Origin: Mycobacterium gastri | GTDB lineage: Bacteria > Actinomycetota > Actinomycetes > Mycobacteriales > Mycobacteriaceae | Length of the DNA stretch: 64,000 nucleotides | Assembly (NCBI RefSeq): GCF_002102175.1 | Contig: NZ_LQOX01000153.1 | Coordinates: 1-64,000 of the forward strand | Reading direction: 5' to 3' | Part shown: piece after piece, positions 44,186 to 52,711 of the stretch | How positions within the stretch are numbered: the first letter of the stretch is position 1 | How the letters are laid out: each line of letters begins with the position of its first letter | Made by a program: the position numbers and the translations under genes | The notes under the pieces: model-generated | Seen by the model: only the letters and a program-made list of their open reading frames with translations | Told to the model about the DNA's origin: nothing | Database searches by the model: none

Positions 44186-44541
44186 CGTCGAGTGTGCGTT
44201 GGTGGCGTCGAGTGTGCGTTGGTGGCGTCGAGTGTGCGTTGGGGCCGTCGAGTGTGCGTTGGTGGCGTCGAGTGAGCGTTGGTGGCGTCGAGTGTGCCCA
44301 CTGGGCGGGTTTTCTGCGGGTCGGCCGCCCTGGCCGCACACTCGACGCCTTGGCTGCACACTCGCCGCCGCCGCTGCACACTCGACGCCATCACTGCACA
44401 CTCGCCGCCATCACTGCACACTCGCCGCCATCACTGCACACTCGCCGCCGCCGCTGCACACTCGCCGCCGCCGCTGCACACTCGACGCCACCAACGCACA
44501 CTCGACGCCATCACTCCACACTCGGCGCAGCCAGCACACAT
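44186..44541. repeat. Opposed arrays of 20-bp repeats between putA and the TetR gene
   Basis: Left array (about 44186-44298): six units of the type GTCGAGTGTGCGTTGGTGGC in exact 20-bp register. Right array (about 44335-44541): about eleven 20-bp units containing the inverted core TGCACACTCGCCGCC. They face each other across a 36-base spacer, so long stretches are mutually complementary and the transcript could fold into a stem of about 100 bp. The gap lies between convergent genes. A second array with the same core is at 60188-60297. No unique spacers, no cas genes. Confidence 0.85.
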
Positions 44542-45189
44542 TCAGCGCGGCTTCGACGCGTTGCGGGCAGGCCGCGGCCGGTCACCGCAGAAACCCCGCA
44601 CCACATGCGCGCGCACGAAATCGGCTACGGCTTCAGGGGCATCGGGGTCGTCCATATCGCGGATCGGCGATGGCATGCTGAACAACGAGAACAGGATGCG
44701 GGCGAACCACTCGCCGGCCGCCTCGACGTCGAGGTCTTTGCGGACCTCGCCGGTGAGCTTGGCGGCGGCGAGGTAGGGCGCGAAGAAGTCGACGCTTTCG
44801 CGCAGTAGCACCGCGACGTCCTTGGTCAGCAACAGGCTGACGGCGTCCTCGTCGAAATACTTCGCCGAGGCTATCGCCTGACGCGCCTGCGTAACGAATA
44901 CCGCTGCGTGGCTCAATTTTTCCTCCAACACGCTGCCCCGGCTCATGGCTTTGGACATCTCGCGGTAGAACTGTTGCGAAGCATGCTCGGCGCAGGCTTC
45001 CATGATGGCGGCCTTGCCCGGGAAGTACTCGTAGATGGTGCTGCGGGATACCCCGGCCAGCCTGGCGATGTCGACGATCGTCGTCTTGCGTAATCCGTGC
45101 TTGCGGAAACAGCCGTACGCCGCCCCGATGATGAGCTCGCGCGTATCGCCCGCCTGGAGCACCGCAGAAGCCGTCCGCACCCAGATCAC
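44542..45189 (-). CDS. TetR family regulator of the adjacent operon
   Basis: A 215-residue regulator. HTH region: IIGAAYGCFRKHGLRKTTIV then ARLAGVSRSTIYEYFPGKAA (about residues 19-65). The C-terminal domain (SLLLTKDVAVLLRESVDFFA ... AAGEWFARILFSLFSMPSPI) resembles lipid-responsive TetR proteins such as KstR types. GTG start 45189 overlaps the stop of the Ltp2-like gene in a GTGA, so it is the last gene of that operon and probably controls it and the divergent aldehyde dehydrogenase. Confidence 0.9.
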   Translation of the reverse strand: MIWVRTASAVLQAGDTRELIIGAAYGCFRKHGLRKTTIVDIARLAGVSRSTIYEYFPGKAAIMEACAEHASQQFYREMSKAMSRGSVLEEKLSHAAVFVTQARQAIASAKYFDEDAVSLLLTKDVAVLLRESVDFFAPYLAAAKLTGEVRKDLDVEAAGEWFARILFSLFSMPSPIRDMDDPDAPEAVADFVRAHVVRGFCGDRPRPARNASKPR

Positions 45190-46355
45190 CCGGCCGGCGC
45201 GAGAATCAGGCCGCTGGTGGACACCCCGGTTCCCGACGTGACCAGGACATGTTCGACGTCGTCGACCTGGTTGCAGGAGGCGCCGCGCACCTGACGAACT
45301 CCCTCGGTGATGCCGTTCATGCCGTGGATGTAGGCCTCGCCCAGTAGACCGCCGTTGGTGTTGATCGGCAGCATCCCGCCCAGCGACAGGTTCTCGACGG
45401 TGGCGAAGTCCTTGGCCTCACCGCGCCCGCAGAAGCCGAGCTCCTCGAGCTGAACGAACACGAAAGGCGTGAAATGGTCGTAGAGGAAAGCGGTTTGGAT
45501 GTCGGCGGGCTTGAGACCCGAATCCCGCCACAGCCGCCGGGCCACCACCTCCATCTCCGGCAGGCCGGTGATGTCCTCGCGGTAGTAGCTGGTCATCATC
45601 TCGCCCTCGGCGGCGGCGCCCTGGGCGGCCGCGGTGATCACCGCAGGCGGCTGCCGAAGGTCCCGCGCCCGCTGCGTGCTGGTCACCACCAGCGCGACAC
45701 CGCCGTCGCTTTCCTGGCAGCAGTCCAGCAGCCGCAGCACGGGTTCGACGATCCAGCGCGAACTCTGGTGGTCAGCCAACGCGATCGGCCGCTGATAGAA
45801 CCACGCGTCGGGGTTGCGGGCCCCATGAGCACGGTCGACGACGGCGATCGCGCCGAAGTGCTCGTTGGTGACGCCGTAGGCCGACATGTAGCGCTGGGCG
45901 TGCAGCGCGACCCATGCTGCCGGGGTGAGCAACCCGAACGGTGCGTAATGCGCCATGAACAGCGGAGTTTCGCTGCTGGTGCGCCCGCTGCCGCCGAACC
46001 GCAGGCCGGAACGCTCGTTGAACGCGCGGTAGCACACCACCACGTGGGCCACACCCGTGGCTATCGCCATTGCCGCGTGCACCACCGTCCCGGCCGCCGC
46101 GCCGCCGCCGTGTGGCACCCGGCTGAAGAAGTTGAGGTCGCCGATTCCGACGTTGCGCGCGATGGCGATCTCGTCGCTGGCGTCCATGGTGAAGGTGACC
46201 ATGCCGTCGACGTCGCCGGGCGCCACACCGGCGTCGTCGAGTGCGGCGCTGACCGCCTCGCACGCCAATTGCAGCTCGCTGCGCCCGGACTCCTTGGAGA
46301 ACTCGGTCTGGCCGATTCCCGCAATGGCCGCGGCACCGGCCAGCAAGCCGGTCAT
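45186..46355 (-). CDS. Thiolase-fold lipid-transfer protein / Ltp2-like aldolase
   Basis: A 389-residue thiolase-superfamily protein without the usual nucleophilic Cys: the place is taken by RVPHGGGAAAGTVVHAA. This is the pattern of Ltp2-type retro-aldolases that cleave 17-hydroxy steroid-CoA side chains together with a DUF35 partner. Other segments: SGTGVSTSGLILAPAG at the C-terminus and SLGGMLPINTNGGLLGEAYIHGMNGITEGVRQVRG, which holds the thiolase His motif (GEAYIHGMNG). ATG 46355, ATGA overlap with the preceding MaoC gene. Steroid versus other substrate cannot be read from sequence. Confidence 0.85.
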   Translation of the reverse strand: MTGLLAGAAAIAGIGQTEFSKESGRSELQLACEAVSAALDDAGVAPGDVDGMVTFTMDASDEIAIARNVGIGDLNFFSRVPHGGGAAAGTVVHAAMAIATGVAHVVVCYRAFNERSGLRFGGSGRTSSETPLFMAHYAPFGLLTPAAWVALHAQRYMSAYGVTNEHFGAIAVVDRAHGARNPDAWFYQRPIALADHQSSRWIVEPVLRLLDCCQESDGGVALVVTSTQRARDLRQPPAVITAAAQGAAAEGEMMTSYYREDITGLPEMEVVARRLWRDSGLKPADIQTAFLYDHFTPFVFVQLEELGFCGRGEAKDFATVENLSLGGMLPINTNGGLLGEAYIHGMNGITEGVRQVRGASCNQVDDVEHVLVTSGTGVSTSGLILAPAG

Positions 46356-46795
46356 GCACCTGCCTTGTCGAGCAGGCTGAGTATCGCGGTGCCGGACACG
46401 TGCTTGCCCAGGCTGTTGGCGGCCTGGAACGTCACTTCGACGAACTTCTCGCCGCCCGAGCCGGCCGACTTGCCCGTCACACTGCCGGTGAAGCGCAGCG
46501 GGTCGTCCGGAAAGCACGGCACGCCAAGGCGAATCGAGAGCTTCTTGACCATCGCCTCGGGCCCGGCCCAATCGGTCAGGAAACGGACGCACAACCCGTT
46601 GGTGGTCAAGATGTTCATGAACACGTTGGGCGAACCCTGCTTGTTGGCGTAGTCACGGTCGTGATGCACCGGCATGAAATCCCGCGATGCGATGGCGCCG
46701 GCGACGATAATCGTTGTGGTGACCGGGATCTCGAGCGGAGTCAGCTCGTCGCCCACGGCCACGTCGGCCCATCTCAGAGTGCTGACCGCCGTCAT
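46352..46795 (-). CDS. MaoC-type hot-dog hydratase, catalytic (ChsH1-like)
   Basis: A 147-residue hot-dog protein with the hydratase-2 catalytic motif: SRDFMPVHHDRDYANKQG, in which Asp and His are five residues apart. Similar in size and motif to ChsH1, which pairs with a non-catalytic hot-dog domain to hydrate an enoyl-CoA. It lies between the DUF35 and the aldolase genes and overlaps both by four bases (ATGA). Confidence 0.87.
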   Translation of the reverse strand: MTAVSTLRWADVAVGDELTPLEIPVTTTIIVAGAIASRDFMPVHHDRDYANKQGSPNVFMNILTTNGLCVRFLTDWAGPEAMVKKLSIRLGVPCFPDDPLRFTGSVTGKSAGSGGEKFVEVTFQAANSLGKHVSGTAILSLLDKAGA

Positions 46796-47211
46796 CGAGA
46801 TCCTCCCGGGACTCGCGAGCTGGGACGGAACTGGTGCAGCACCAAGTCATCGTCGAACCTCTGGTAGAACACCTCGACCGGCATCCCGACCGCGACATCG
46901 GCCGGATCGATGTCGCAGAGATTGGACACCAACCGCACCCCTTCCGCCAGTTCCACCAGCACCACGATGTAGGGGTAATCGAAGAACGGAAACCGCGGCT
47001 GGTGCGGCATCACGTAGCTGAAGACGGTGCCGCGGCCCGACGACTCGACAGCCGTCCAGTCCAGGGAGCGGCACCCGGGACACATGGGGCGCGGCGGGTG
47101 GCGCAGTGCTGTGCATCCGTTACAGCGCTGGATCAGTAGTTTGTGCTCACGCAGTCCGCGCCAAAAGAATTCGGTGTCTGGGCTGATTGCCGGTGCCGGG
47201 CGGGTCGCCAT
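46792..47211 (-). CDS. DUF35 / OB-fold zinc-ribbon acyl-CoA-associated protein
   Basis: A 139-residue protein with an N-terminal rubredoxin-like zinc ribbon (CNGCTALRHPPRPMCPGC: C-x2-C-x10-C-x2-C) followed by an OB-fold (GRGTVFSYVMPHQPRF ... YIVVLVELAEGVRLVSNL). In the steroid pathway such a domain is fused to the C-terminus of ChsH2 and binds the Ltp2 aldolase. Here it is a separate gene, with ATG 47211 overlapping the stop of the preceding MaoC gene in TGATG. Together the two encode 180 + 139 residues, about the length I recall for fused ChsH2. Confidence 0.88.
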   Translation of the reverse strand: MATRPAPAISPDTEFFWRGLREHKLLIQRCNGCTALRHPPRPMCPGCRSLDWTAVESSGRGTVFSYVMPHQPRFPFFDYPYIVVLVELAEGVRLVSNLCDIDPADVAVGMPVEVFYQRFDDDLVLHQFRPSSRVPGGSR

Positions 47212-47753
47212 CAGCGCTTCGGCCTGAATCGCAGGACCCGGAATCGTTGGCGGCCCAGCACCTCTGAATGCTGGTCGGCATAGGTCGTCACCCAGGTGAG
47301 GAAGAAGCCGGTGCCCAGCGCGGTCTCCTTTTCGTCGGAGACGTCCTCGTACACCGTCATCGCACTGATCACGTCGCCCAGGCGCGGGTAGCGTTCGATC
47401 TCGAACTCCGAGTTCACCGCCACCGTGCTGGTATATCCGGCCTCGTCGAGGAATTCCGTTGGGTTGGAAGTGATTTCGGTCGGAGCTCCGCCCCGCTCCC
47501 GGATCCCTGCCAGCTTCGGCGCCGGCATTGTCCACGTCTGCAGCATCACCGGCGGTGACACGATGCCGCCGAACCTCGACGTGGCCGCGAACTCCGGATC
47601 CAGGTACACCGGGTTCATGTCGTCGAGCGCATGCGCCCAATGCCGAATCATCGGCTGATTGACCGGATCCGGCGCCACCAAAGGCTTTCCGGTACCACCG
47701 GTGTGCTGCCCGACGAGAGCCCGCAACTTGGCGCGGATCTCGGCTGACGCCAC
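47211..47753 (-). CDS. Non-catalytic hot-dog (MaoC/FAS1-DH-like) protein, ChsH2 N-half equivalent
   Basis: A 180-residue hot-dog protein. Its motif region reads RHWAHALDDMNPVYLDPEFA, with Tyr in the position of the catalytic His, so it is probably the structural half of a heterodimer with the 46352-46795 protein. I start at GTG 47753, preceded by GGGAGGG; the open frame reaches to 47822 but lacks a ribosome site there. First gene of the operon hot-dog/DUF35/MaoC/aldolase/TetR, divergent from the aldehyde dehydrogenase across 200 bp. Confidence 0.85.
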   Translation of the reverse strand: MASAEIRAKLRALVGQHTGGTGKPLVAPDPVNQPMIRHWAHALDDMNPVYLDPEFAATSRFGGIVSPPVMLQTWTMPAPKLAGIRERGGAPTEITSNPTEFLDEAGYTSTVAVNSEFEIERYPRLGDVISAMTVYEDVSDEKETALGTGFFLTWVTTYADQHSEVLGRQRFRVLRFRPKR

Positions 47754-47952
47754 GGCACCCTCCCGTTGCAGATCGGTCAGAGAACCAGCTGATCGGACAC
47801 ATCGACACAAGATGTTCGCCAATGTGTTTACCCGGGGGCGACGTTGGTTGTCAATATGCCTGAAATTGCCGGTAATTCGGGCTGACGCTCGTTGACTCCG
47901 AACTGCGGCCGGTGTACACCAGGTGTTGATATGACCGATATTCGGTTTGGGG

Positions 47953-49416
47953 ATGCAGATGGCTGAATCACCTCTTGTCGACAGCTACCAGCTCTATATC
48001 GGCGGACGCTGGGTCGAACCGCACAATGGCCGCTACGACGACATCTCGCCATCCACCGGCGCGACGATCGCCACCGCGCCGGACGCCAGCGTCGGCCAGG
48101 TCGCCGAGGCGATCGAGGCCGCCCGTCGCGCATTCGACGAAGGCCCCTGGCCGGCGATGAGCCACCAACAACGCGCCGGCTGCCTGACTCAGCTCGGCGA
48201 GGCGCTGAAACAGCACGCCGACGAGTTCTTCAGCTTGTCCCAGGCCGAATGGGGATGCACGGCCAACGAGCGCATGATGCAGATCGACAGCGTGTCTTTC
48301 ATCGTGCAGCGCGCCGGCCAACTCGCCACCACGCTGCGCGAGGAGCCGATCGGGTCACATGGCGCCGGTGCCACCGTGCTCTGTCACGAGCCGCTGGGTG
48401 TCGTCTCCATCCTGACGCCGTGGAACTTCCCGCACAGCCTCAACGTCATGAAGGTCAGCCGGGCCCTGGCGGCCGGCAACACCGTTGTGCTCAAGCCGTC
48501 GCCGCTGACCCCGCTGGCCGGCCTGGCGCTGGCCCGAATGATCGACGAGCACACCGACATCCCGCCCGGGGTGGTCAATGTCGTCACGCCCAGCAGCATC
48601 GAGGCCAGCAAGCTGCTGGCCGTCGACCCGCGAATCGACATGGTCAGCTTCACCGGCAGTTCGGCGGTCGGCCGGGAGGTGATGGCCGCCGCGGCCGGCA
48701 CCATGAAGCGGGTCCTGCTGGAGTGCGGCGGCAAGTCGGCGAGCATCGTGCTGGACGACGCCGCGCTGACCGACGAGTTGCTGCAGCGGATGTTGTTCGA
48801 GTCCTGCCTATTGCATGCCGGCCAGGCATGCATCCTGCAGAGCCGGCTGCTGCTGCCCGACGCGATGCACGACGACGTCGTCGACCGGCTCGTGGCGCTG
48901 GCGCGTCAGGTGAAGGTCGGCGATCCCGCCGATCCGGAGGTCCAGATGGGCCCGTTGATCAGTGAGCAACAACGGCAGCGAGTCGAGGGCCTGGTCTCCC
49001 GCGCGCTCGGTGACGGCGCCACCCTGGCCACCGGCGGCCGGCGTCCGCCGGCGCTGGAAACGGGCTTCTATTACGAGCCGACGATCCTGACCGGCTCGAC
49101 CCCGGACGCGACCATTGCGCAGGAGGAAGTCTTCGGGCCGGTGTTGACCGTTATGCGTTACCGCGACGACGACGAGGCGGTCGCGATCGCCAACAACTCG
49201 CAGTACGGCCTGTCCGGCGCGGTGTGGGGCACCGACGCCGAACGCGCCGTCGGTGTCGCTCGCCGCATCCGCACCGGCCAGATCGCGGTGAACGGCTTCG
49301 GTCCCGGCGACGCGCCGTTCGGCGGTTTCAAACAGAGCGGCCTGGGCCGCGAGGGCGGCGGAATCGCCGGCCTGCACCAGTACATGGAGCGCAAGGCGAT
49401 CGGGATGCCCGCCTGA
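47953..49416 (+). CDS. Aldehyde dehydrogenase family protein
   Basis: A NAD(P)-dependent aldehyde dehydrogenase of about 487 residues. Markers: ILTPWNFPHSLNVMKVSRALAAG (Rossmann/Asn), FTGSSAVGREVMAAAAG (cofactor loop), LLECGGKSASIVLDD with the general-base Glu, HAGQACILQSRLLL with catalytic Cys, and QEEVFGPVLTVMRYRDDDEA. Starts at ATG 47953 or 47959 are both possible. It diverges from the hot-dog/aldolase operon, so it may oxidise an aldehyde released by the aldolase; that is inference. Confidence 0.9.
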   Translation: MQMAESPLVDSYQLYIGGRWVEPHNGRYDDISPSTGATIATAPDASVGQVAEAIEAARRAFDEGPWPAMSHQQRAGCLTQLGEALKQHADEFFSLSQAEWGCTANERMMQIDSVSFIVQRAGQLATTLREEPIGSHGAGATVLCHEPLGVVSILTPWNFPHSLNVMKVSRALAAGNTVVLKPSPLTPLAGLALARMIDEHTDIPPGVVNVVTPSSIEASKLLAVDPRIDMVSFTGSSAVGREVMAAAAGTMKRVLLECGGKSASIVLDDAALTDELLQRMLFESCLLHAGQACILQSRLLLPDAMHDDVVDRLVALARQVKVGDPADPEVQMGPLISEQQRQRVEGLVSRALGDGATLATGGRRPPALETGFYYEPTILTGSTPDATIAQEEVFGPVLTVMRYRDDDEAVAIANNSQYGLSGAVWGTDAERAVGVARRIRTGQIAVNGFGPGDAPFGGFKQSGLGREGGGIAGLHQYMERKAIGMPA

Positions 49417-49490
49417 GGGATGCGGCAAAACGGCCCGTCCCAGACCCATTCCGATTGTCACGAGCAAAGTTCGCATGCGAAGCTCTCGGG

Positions 49491-50399
49491 ATGGTCGTCG
49501 CAATTGCCCGTCCCAAGATCGAAGGAAACATCGCGGTCGGTGAGGACCGCCAGATCGGTTTCGCCGAGTTCGGCGCCCCGCAGGGACGTGCGGTTTTCTG
49601 GCTGCACGGCACCCCCGGTGCCCGCCGGCAGATCCCGACCGAGGCCCGGGTCTATGCCGAACACCACAACGTCCGGCTGATCGGCGTCGACCGGCCCGGC
49701 ATCGGTTCGTCGACGCCGTATCAGTACGAGACCATCTCCGCGTTCGCCGACGACATGCGGACCATCGCCGACACCCTCGGAATCGAGAAGATGGCCGTCG
49801 TCGGCCTGTCCGGCGGCGGACCCTACACGCTGGCCTGCGCCGCCGGGCTGCCCGACAAGGTGGTGGCCGCCGGGGTGCTCGGTGGGGTGGCACCGACGCA
49901 CGGTCCCGACGCGATCAGCGGGGGTGTGATGAACCTCGGTGTGCGGGTGGCGCCGTTGCTCAAGCTGGGCGGTAGCCCGCTGCGGCTGTCCGCCAGCCTG
50001 CTGATCCGGGCGGCCCGGCCGGTCGCGTCCCCGGCACTGGACGTGTACGCGCTGCTCTCACCCCAGGCCGACCGGCATCTGCTGGCCCGTCCCGAGTTCA
50101 AGGCGATGTTTCTGGACGACCTGCTCAACGGCAGCCGCAAGCAGCTGGCCGCGCCGTTTGCCGACGTCATCGTGTTCGCCCGGGACTGGGGATTCCGGCT
50201 CGAGGAGGTGAGGGTCCCGGTCCGCTGGTGGCACGGCGACCACGACCACATCATTCCGTTCTCCCACGGGGAGCACGTCGTTTCGCGCCTGCCCAACGCC
50301 GAGCTGTTCCACCTTCCGGGAGAAAGCCACCTCGCCGGGCTGGGCCGCGGCGAGGAGATCTTGGCGACCTTGATGAAGGTCTGGGACGAGGAGGGCTGA
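49491..50399 (+). CDS. Alpha/beta hydrolase (Rv1191-like)
   Basis: A 302-residue alpha/beta-hydrolase fold enzyme. Oxyanion-hole region FWLHGTPGARRQIPTEARVY, nucleophile elbow VVGLSGGGPYTLACAAG (Ser in GLSGG), late acid in WWHGDHDHIIPFSHGE and the His in PGESHLAGLGRGEE. Start ATG 49491. Substrate unknown. It is four bases upstream of a second hydrolase gene, likely one operon with fadD36 as in H37Rv (Rv1191-Rv1193). Confidence 0.9.
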   Translation: MVVAIARPKIEGNIAVGEDRQIGFAEFGAPQGRAVFWLHGTPGARRQIPTEARVYAEHHNVRLIGVDRPGIGSSTPYQYETISAFADDMRTIADTLGIEKMAVVGLSGGGPYTLACAAGLPDKVVAAGVLGGVAPTHGPDAISGGVMNLGVRVAPLLKLGGSPLRLSASLLIRAARPVASPALDVYALLSPQADRHLLARPEFKAMFLDDLLNGSRKQLAAPFADVIVFARDWGFRLEEVRVPVRWWHGDHDHIIPFSHGEHVVSRLPNAELFHLPGESHLAGLGRGEEILATLMKVWDEEG

Positions 50400-50402
50400 T
50401 CG

Positions 50403-51179
50403 GTGTCCACGACCAACCCCGTCAGCGCCCCGCCACTGGCGCTTTACCTCACCGACATCCCGCGCGCGGTGGCCGAGTACGGGCAATTGGTCAGCGTGCT
50501 GCCGCTGCGCCGGATGCTGCCGGTCGGTGACGGGCATCCGGTGCTGGTGCTGCCCGGCCTGCTGGCCGGCGACGGTTCCACCTGGACGCTGCGGCGGCTG
50601 CTGCGTCGTCTCGGGTATCGGGCCCACGGCTGGGGCCTCGGCCGCAACATCGGTCCCACGCCCGAAGCGGTGCGCGGCATGGAACTGCGCCTCGAGGGGC
50701 TGCACGCCCGTTATGACGTTCCGCTCACCCTGATCGGCTGGAGTCTGGGCGGCATCTTCGCGCGTGCGCTGGCCCGGCGTCATCCGTCGGCGGTGCGTCA
50801 GGTGATCACCCTCGGCAGCCCGTTTCGGATGGAGGACGAAGGCCAGACGCGCGCGACCCCCAGCTTCAAGCGCTACGCCCACCTGCACTCCGAACAGCAT
50901 GTGCTGCCGTTGAAGTCCGAAGCCGAACCCATGCCGGTGCCCGCGACGGCGATCTACTCGCGCTTCGACGGTATGGTCGCCTGGCAGACCTGCATCAATC
51001 CGCCCGGGCCGCGCAGCGAGAACATCGCGGTACTGGCCAGCCATATCGGTTACGGCCACCATCCGGCGACGGTGTGGGCAATCGCCGACCGGCTGGCGCA
51101 ACCGCGGGACAGCTGGACCCCGTTTCGTGCTCCGGCGCTGTTGCGGCCGCTGTTCCCGGATGTTGACTGGTCTGGGTAG
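50403..51179 (+). CDS. Alpha/beta hydrolase / lipase-like protein (Rv1192-like)
   Basis: A 258-residue lipase-like protein. Oxyanion region VLVLPGLLAGDGSTWTLRRLL, nucleophile elbow LIGWSLGGIFARALARRH (Ser in GWSLGG), acid candidate in IYSRFDGMVAWQTC, and His in ASHIGYGHHPATVW. Similar to triacylglycerol lipase/PGAP1-type hydrolases without signal peptide. GTG start 50403. It sits in an operon with the preceding hydrolase and fadD36. Confidence 0.88.
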   Translation: MSTTNPVSAPPLALYLTDIPRAVAEYGQLVSVLPLRRMLPVGDGHPVLVLPGLLAGDGSTWTLRRLLRRLGYRAHGWGLGRNIGPTPEAVRGMELRLEGLHARYDVPLTLIGWSLGGIFARALARRHPSAVRQVITLGSPFRMEDEGQTRATPSFKRYAHLHSEQHVLPLKSEAEPMPVPATAIYSRFDGMVAWQTCINPPGPRSENIAVLASHIGYGHHPATVWAIADRLAQPRDSWTPFRAPALLRPLFPDVDWSG

Positions 51180-51188
51180 CCTGCTCAA

Positions 51189-52592
51189 GTGCTGCTGCCC
51201 TCGCTGAACCCCGCTGACCTGTCCGCCGCCGACATCGCCGACGCGGTAAGCATCGACGGCGTCACACTCAGCCGCAGCGACCTGGTCGGCGCCGCGACGT
51301 CGGTGGCCGAGCGGGTCGCGGGCGCGCACCGGATCGCGGTGCTGGCCACGCCGACCGCCGCCACCGTGCTGGCCGTCACCGGTTGTCTGCTCGCCGGCGT
51401 GCAAGTCGTCCCGGTACCGGCCGACGTCGGGGTGGCCGAACGCCGGCATATGCTGGCCGACTCCGGCGCGCAGGCGTGGCTGGGACCGGTACCCAGCGAA
51501 ACCGAAGGGCTGCCGCACATTCCGGTGCGGTTGCGGGCCCGGTCCTGGCACCATTATCCCGAGCCGTCTCCCGATGCCGTTGCGATGGTGATCTACACCT
51601 CGGGCACCACCGGCCTGCCCAAGGGCGTGCAGTTGAGCCGGCGCGCGATCGCCGCGGACCTCGATGCGCTGGCCGACGCCTGGCAGTGGACCGCCGATGA
51701 CGTTCTGGTGCACGGGTTGCCGATGTATCATGTCCACGGCCTGGTGCTCGGTCTGCTCGGTTCGCTGCGGGTCGGAAATCGGTTCGTGCACACCGGAAAA
51801 CCGACGCCGGCCGGATACGGGGCTGCGGGCGGCACGCTGTATTTCGGGGTGCCGACGGTGTGGTCGCGGGTGGCGGCCGACCAGGCTGCCGCCGAGGCGC
51901 TCAGGCCGGCGCGGCTGTTGGTGTCCGGCAGCGCGGCACTGCCGGTGCCGGTTTTCGACAAGCTGGTCGCGCTCACCGGGCACCGGCCCATCGAACGGTA
52001 CGGCGCCTCGGAATCATTGATCACCGTGTCGACCCGGGCCGACGGCGAACGTCGCCCGGGTTGGGTGGGCCTGCCGGTGGCCGGCGTGCAGACCCGGCTG
52101 GTCGACGACGGCGGTGACCCGGTCCCGCACGACGGCGAAACCGTTGGCAGTCTTCAGGTTCGGGGCCCGACGATGTTCGAGGGCTACCTGAATCGACCGG
52201 ATGCCACCGCGGAAGCCTTCGACGCGGACGGCTGGTATCGCACCGGCGACGTCGCGGTCGTCGACGCCGGCGGCATGCACCGCATCGTGGGACGCGAGTC
52301 GGTCGACTTGATCAAATCGGGCGGATTCCGCATCGGTGCGGGCGAAATCGAGACGGTGCTGCTGGGGCATCCTGATGTGGCCGAGGCCGCAGTCGTCGGA
52401 GTCCCCGACGCGGACCTGGGCCAGCGCATCGTTGCCTACGTCGTCGGCTCAGCGAACCCCGATGACTTGATTCAGTTTGTCGCTGAGCAGCTTTCGATTC
52501 ACAAACGACCACGCGAGGTGCGGATGGTCGAGTCGCTGCCGCGCAATGCGCTGGGCAAGGTGCTCAAGAAGCAATTGCTGCCGGAAAGCTGA
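51189..52592 (+). CDS. fadD36: Fatty-acyl/short-chain acyl-CoA synthetase FadD36
   Basis: A 467-residue ANL-family adenylating enzyme that activates a carboxylate to acyl-CoA. P-loop-like motif IYTSGTTGLPKGVQLSRRAI; A5-like YGASESLITVSTRADGERR; A7/A8 region GWYRTGDVAVVDAGGMHRIV and GRESVDLIKSGGFRIGAGEIE; C-terminal Lys in NALGKVLKKQLL. GTG start 51189, ten bases from the hydrolase stop. By length and context it is FadD36 (Rv1193). Confidence 0.93.
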   Translation: MLLPSLNPADLSAADIADAVSIDGVTLSRSDLVGAATSVAERVAGAHRIAVLATPTAATVLAVTGCLLAGVQVVPVPADVGVAERRHMLADSGAQAWLGPVPSETEGLPHIPVRLRARSWHHYPEPSPDAVAMVIYTSGTTGLPKGVQLSRRAIAADLDALADAWQWTADDVLVHGLPMYHVHGLVLGLLGSLRVGNRFVHTGKPTPAGYGAAGGTLYFGVPTVWSRVAADQAAAEALRPARLLVSGSAALPVPVFDKLVALTGHRPIERYGASESLITVSTRADGERRPGWVGLPVAGVQTRLVDDGGDPVPHDGETVGSLQVRGPTMFEGYLNRPDATAEAFDADGWYRTGDVAVVDAGGMHRIVGRESVDLIKSGGFRIGAGEIETVLLGHPDVAEAAVVGVPDADLGQRIVAYVVGSANPDDLIQFVAEQLSIHKRPREVRMVESLPRNALGKVLKKQLLPES

Positions 52593-52614
52593 ATCGGCTC
52601 GAATTGACTACGAG

Positions 52615-52656
52615 TGGTCACTTTCAATGAGCAGGACCGGTCACTTTCAGATGAGC
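52615..52656. repeat. Two copies of GGTCACTTTCA near an IS-like junction
   Basis: GGTCACTTTCAATGAGC (from 52616) and GGTCACTTTCAGATGAGC (from about 52639) lie 23 bp apart behind fadD36. The TGGTCACTTTCA type of sequence is familiar from ends of IS21/IS481-like elements, but no transposase is present. It marks the left border of the third accessory block. Confidence 0.35.
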
Positions 52657-52690
52657 GGTAACAGGCTCGGGCGCTTCCGTGACACGAGAG

Positions 52691-52711
52691 GCCTTCCGTT
52701 ATACGGAAGGC
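52691..52711. terminator. Perfect 9-bp hairpin between fadD36 and the monooxygenase
   Basis: GCCTTCCGT (52691-52699), loop TAT, ACGGAAGGC (52703-52711). It overlaps the stop codon of the minus-strand monooxygenase and lies 98 bp after fadD36, suited to stop both convergent transcripts. Confidence 0.6.

Noticed and set aside
44186..44541. CRISPR array
   Set aside because: The 20-bp units are contiguous without unique spacers, occur in both orientations, and no cas genes are present.
44172..44681. Open frames of 100-200 codons through the repeat array
   Set aside because: They exist only because the 20-bp repeats lack stops in several frames; products are low-complexity repeats.
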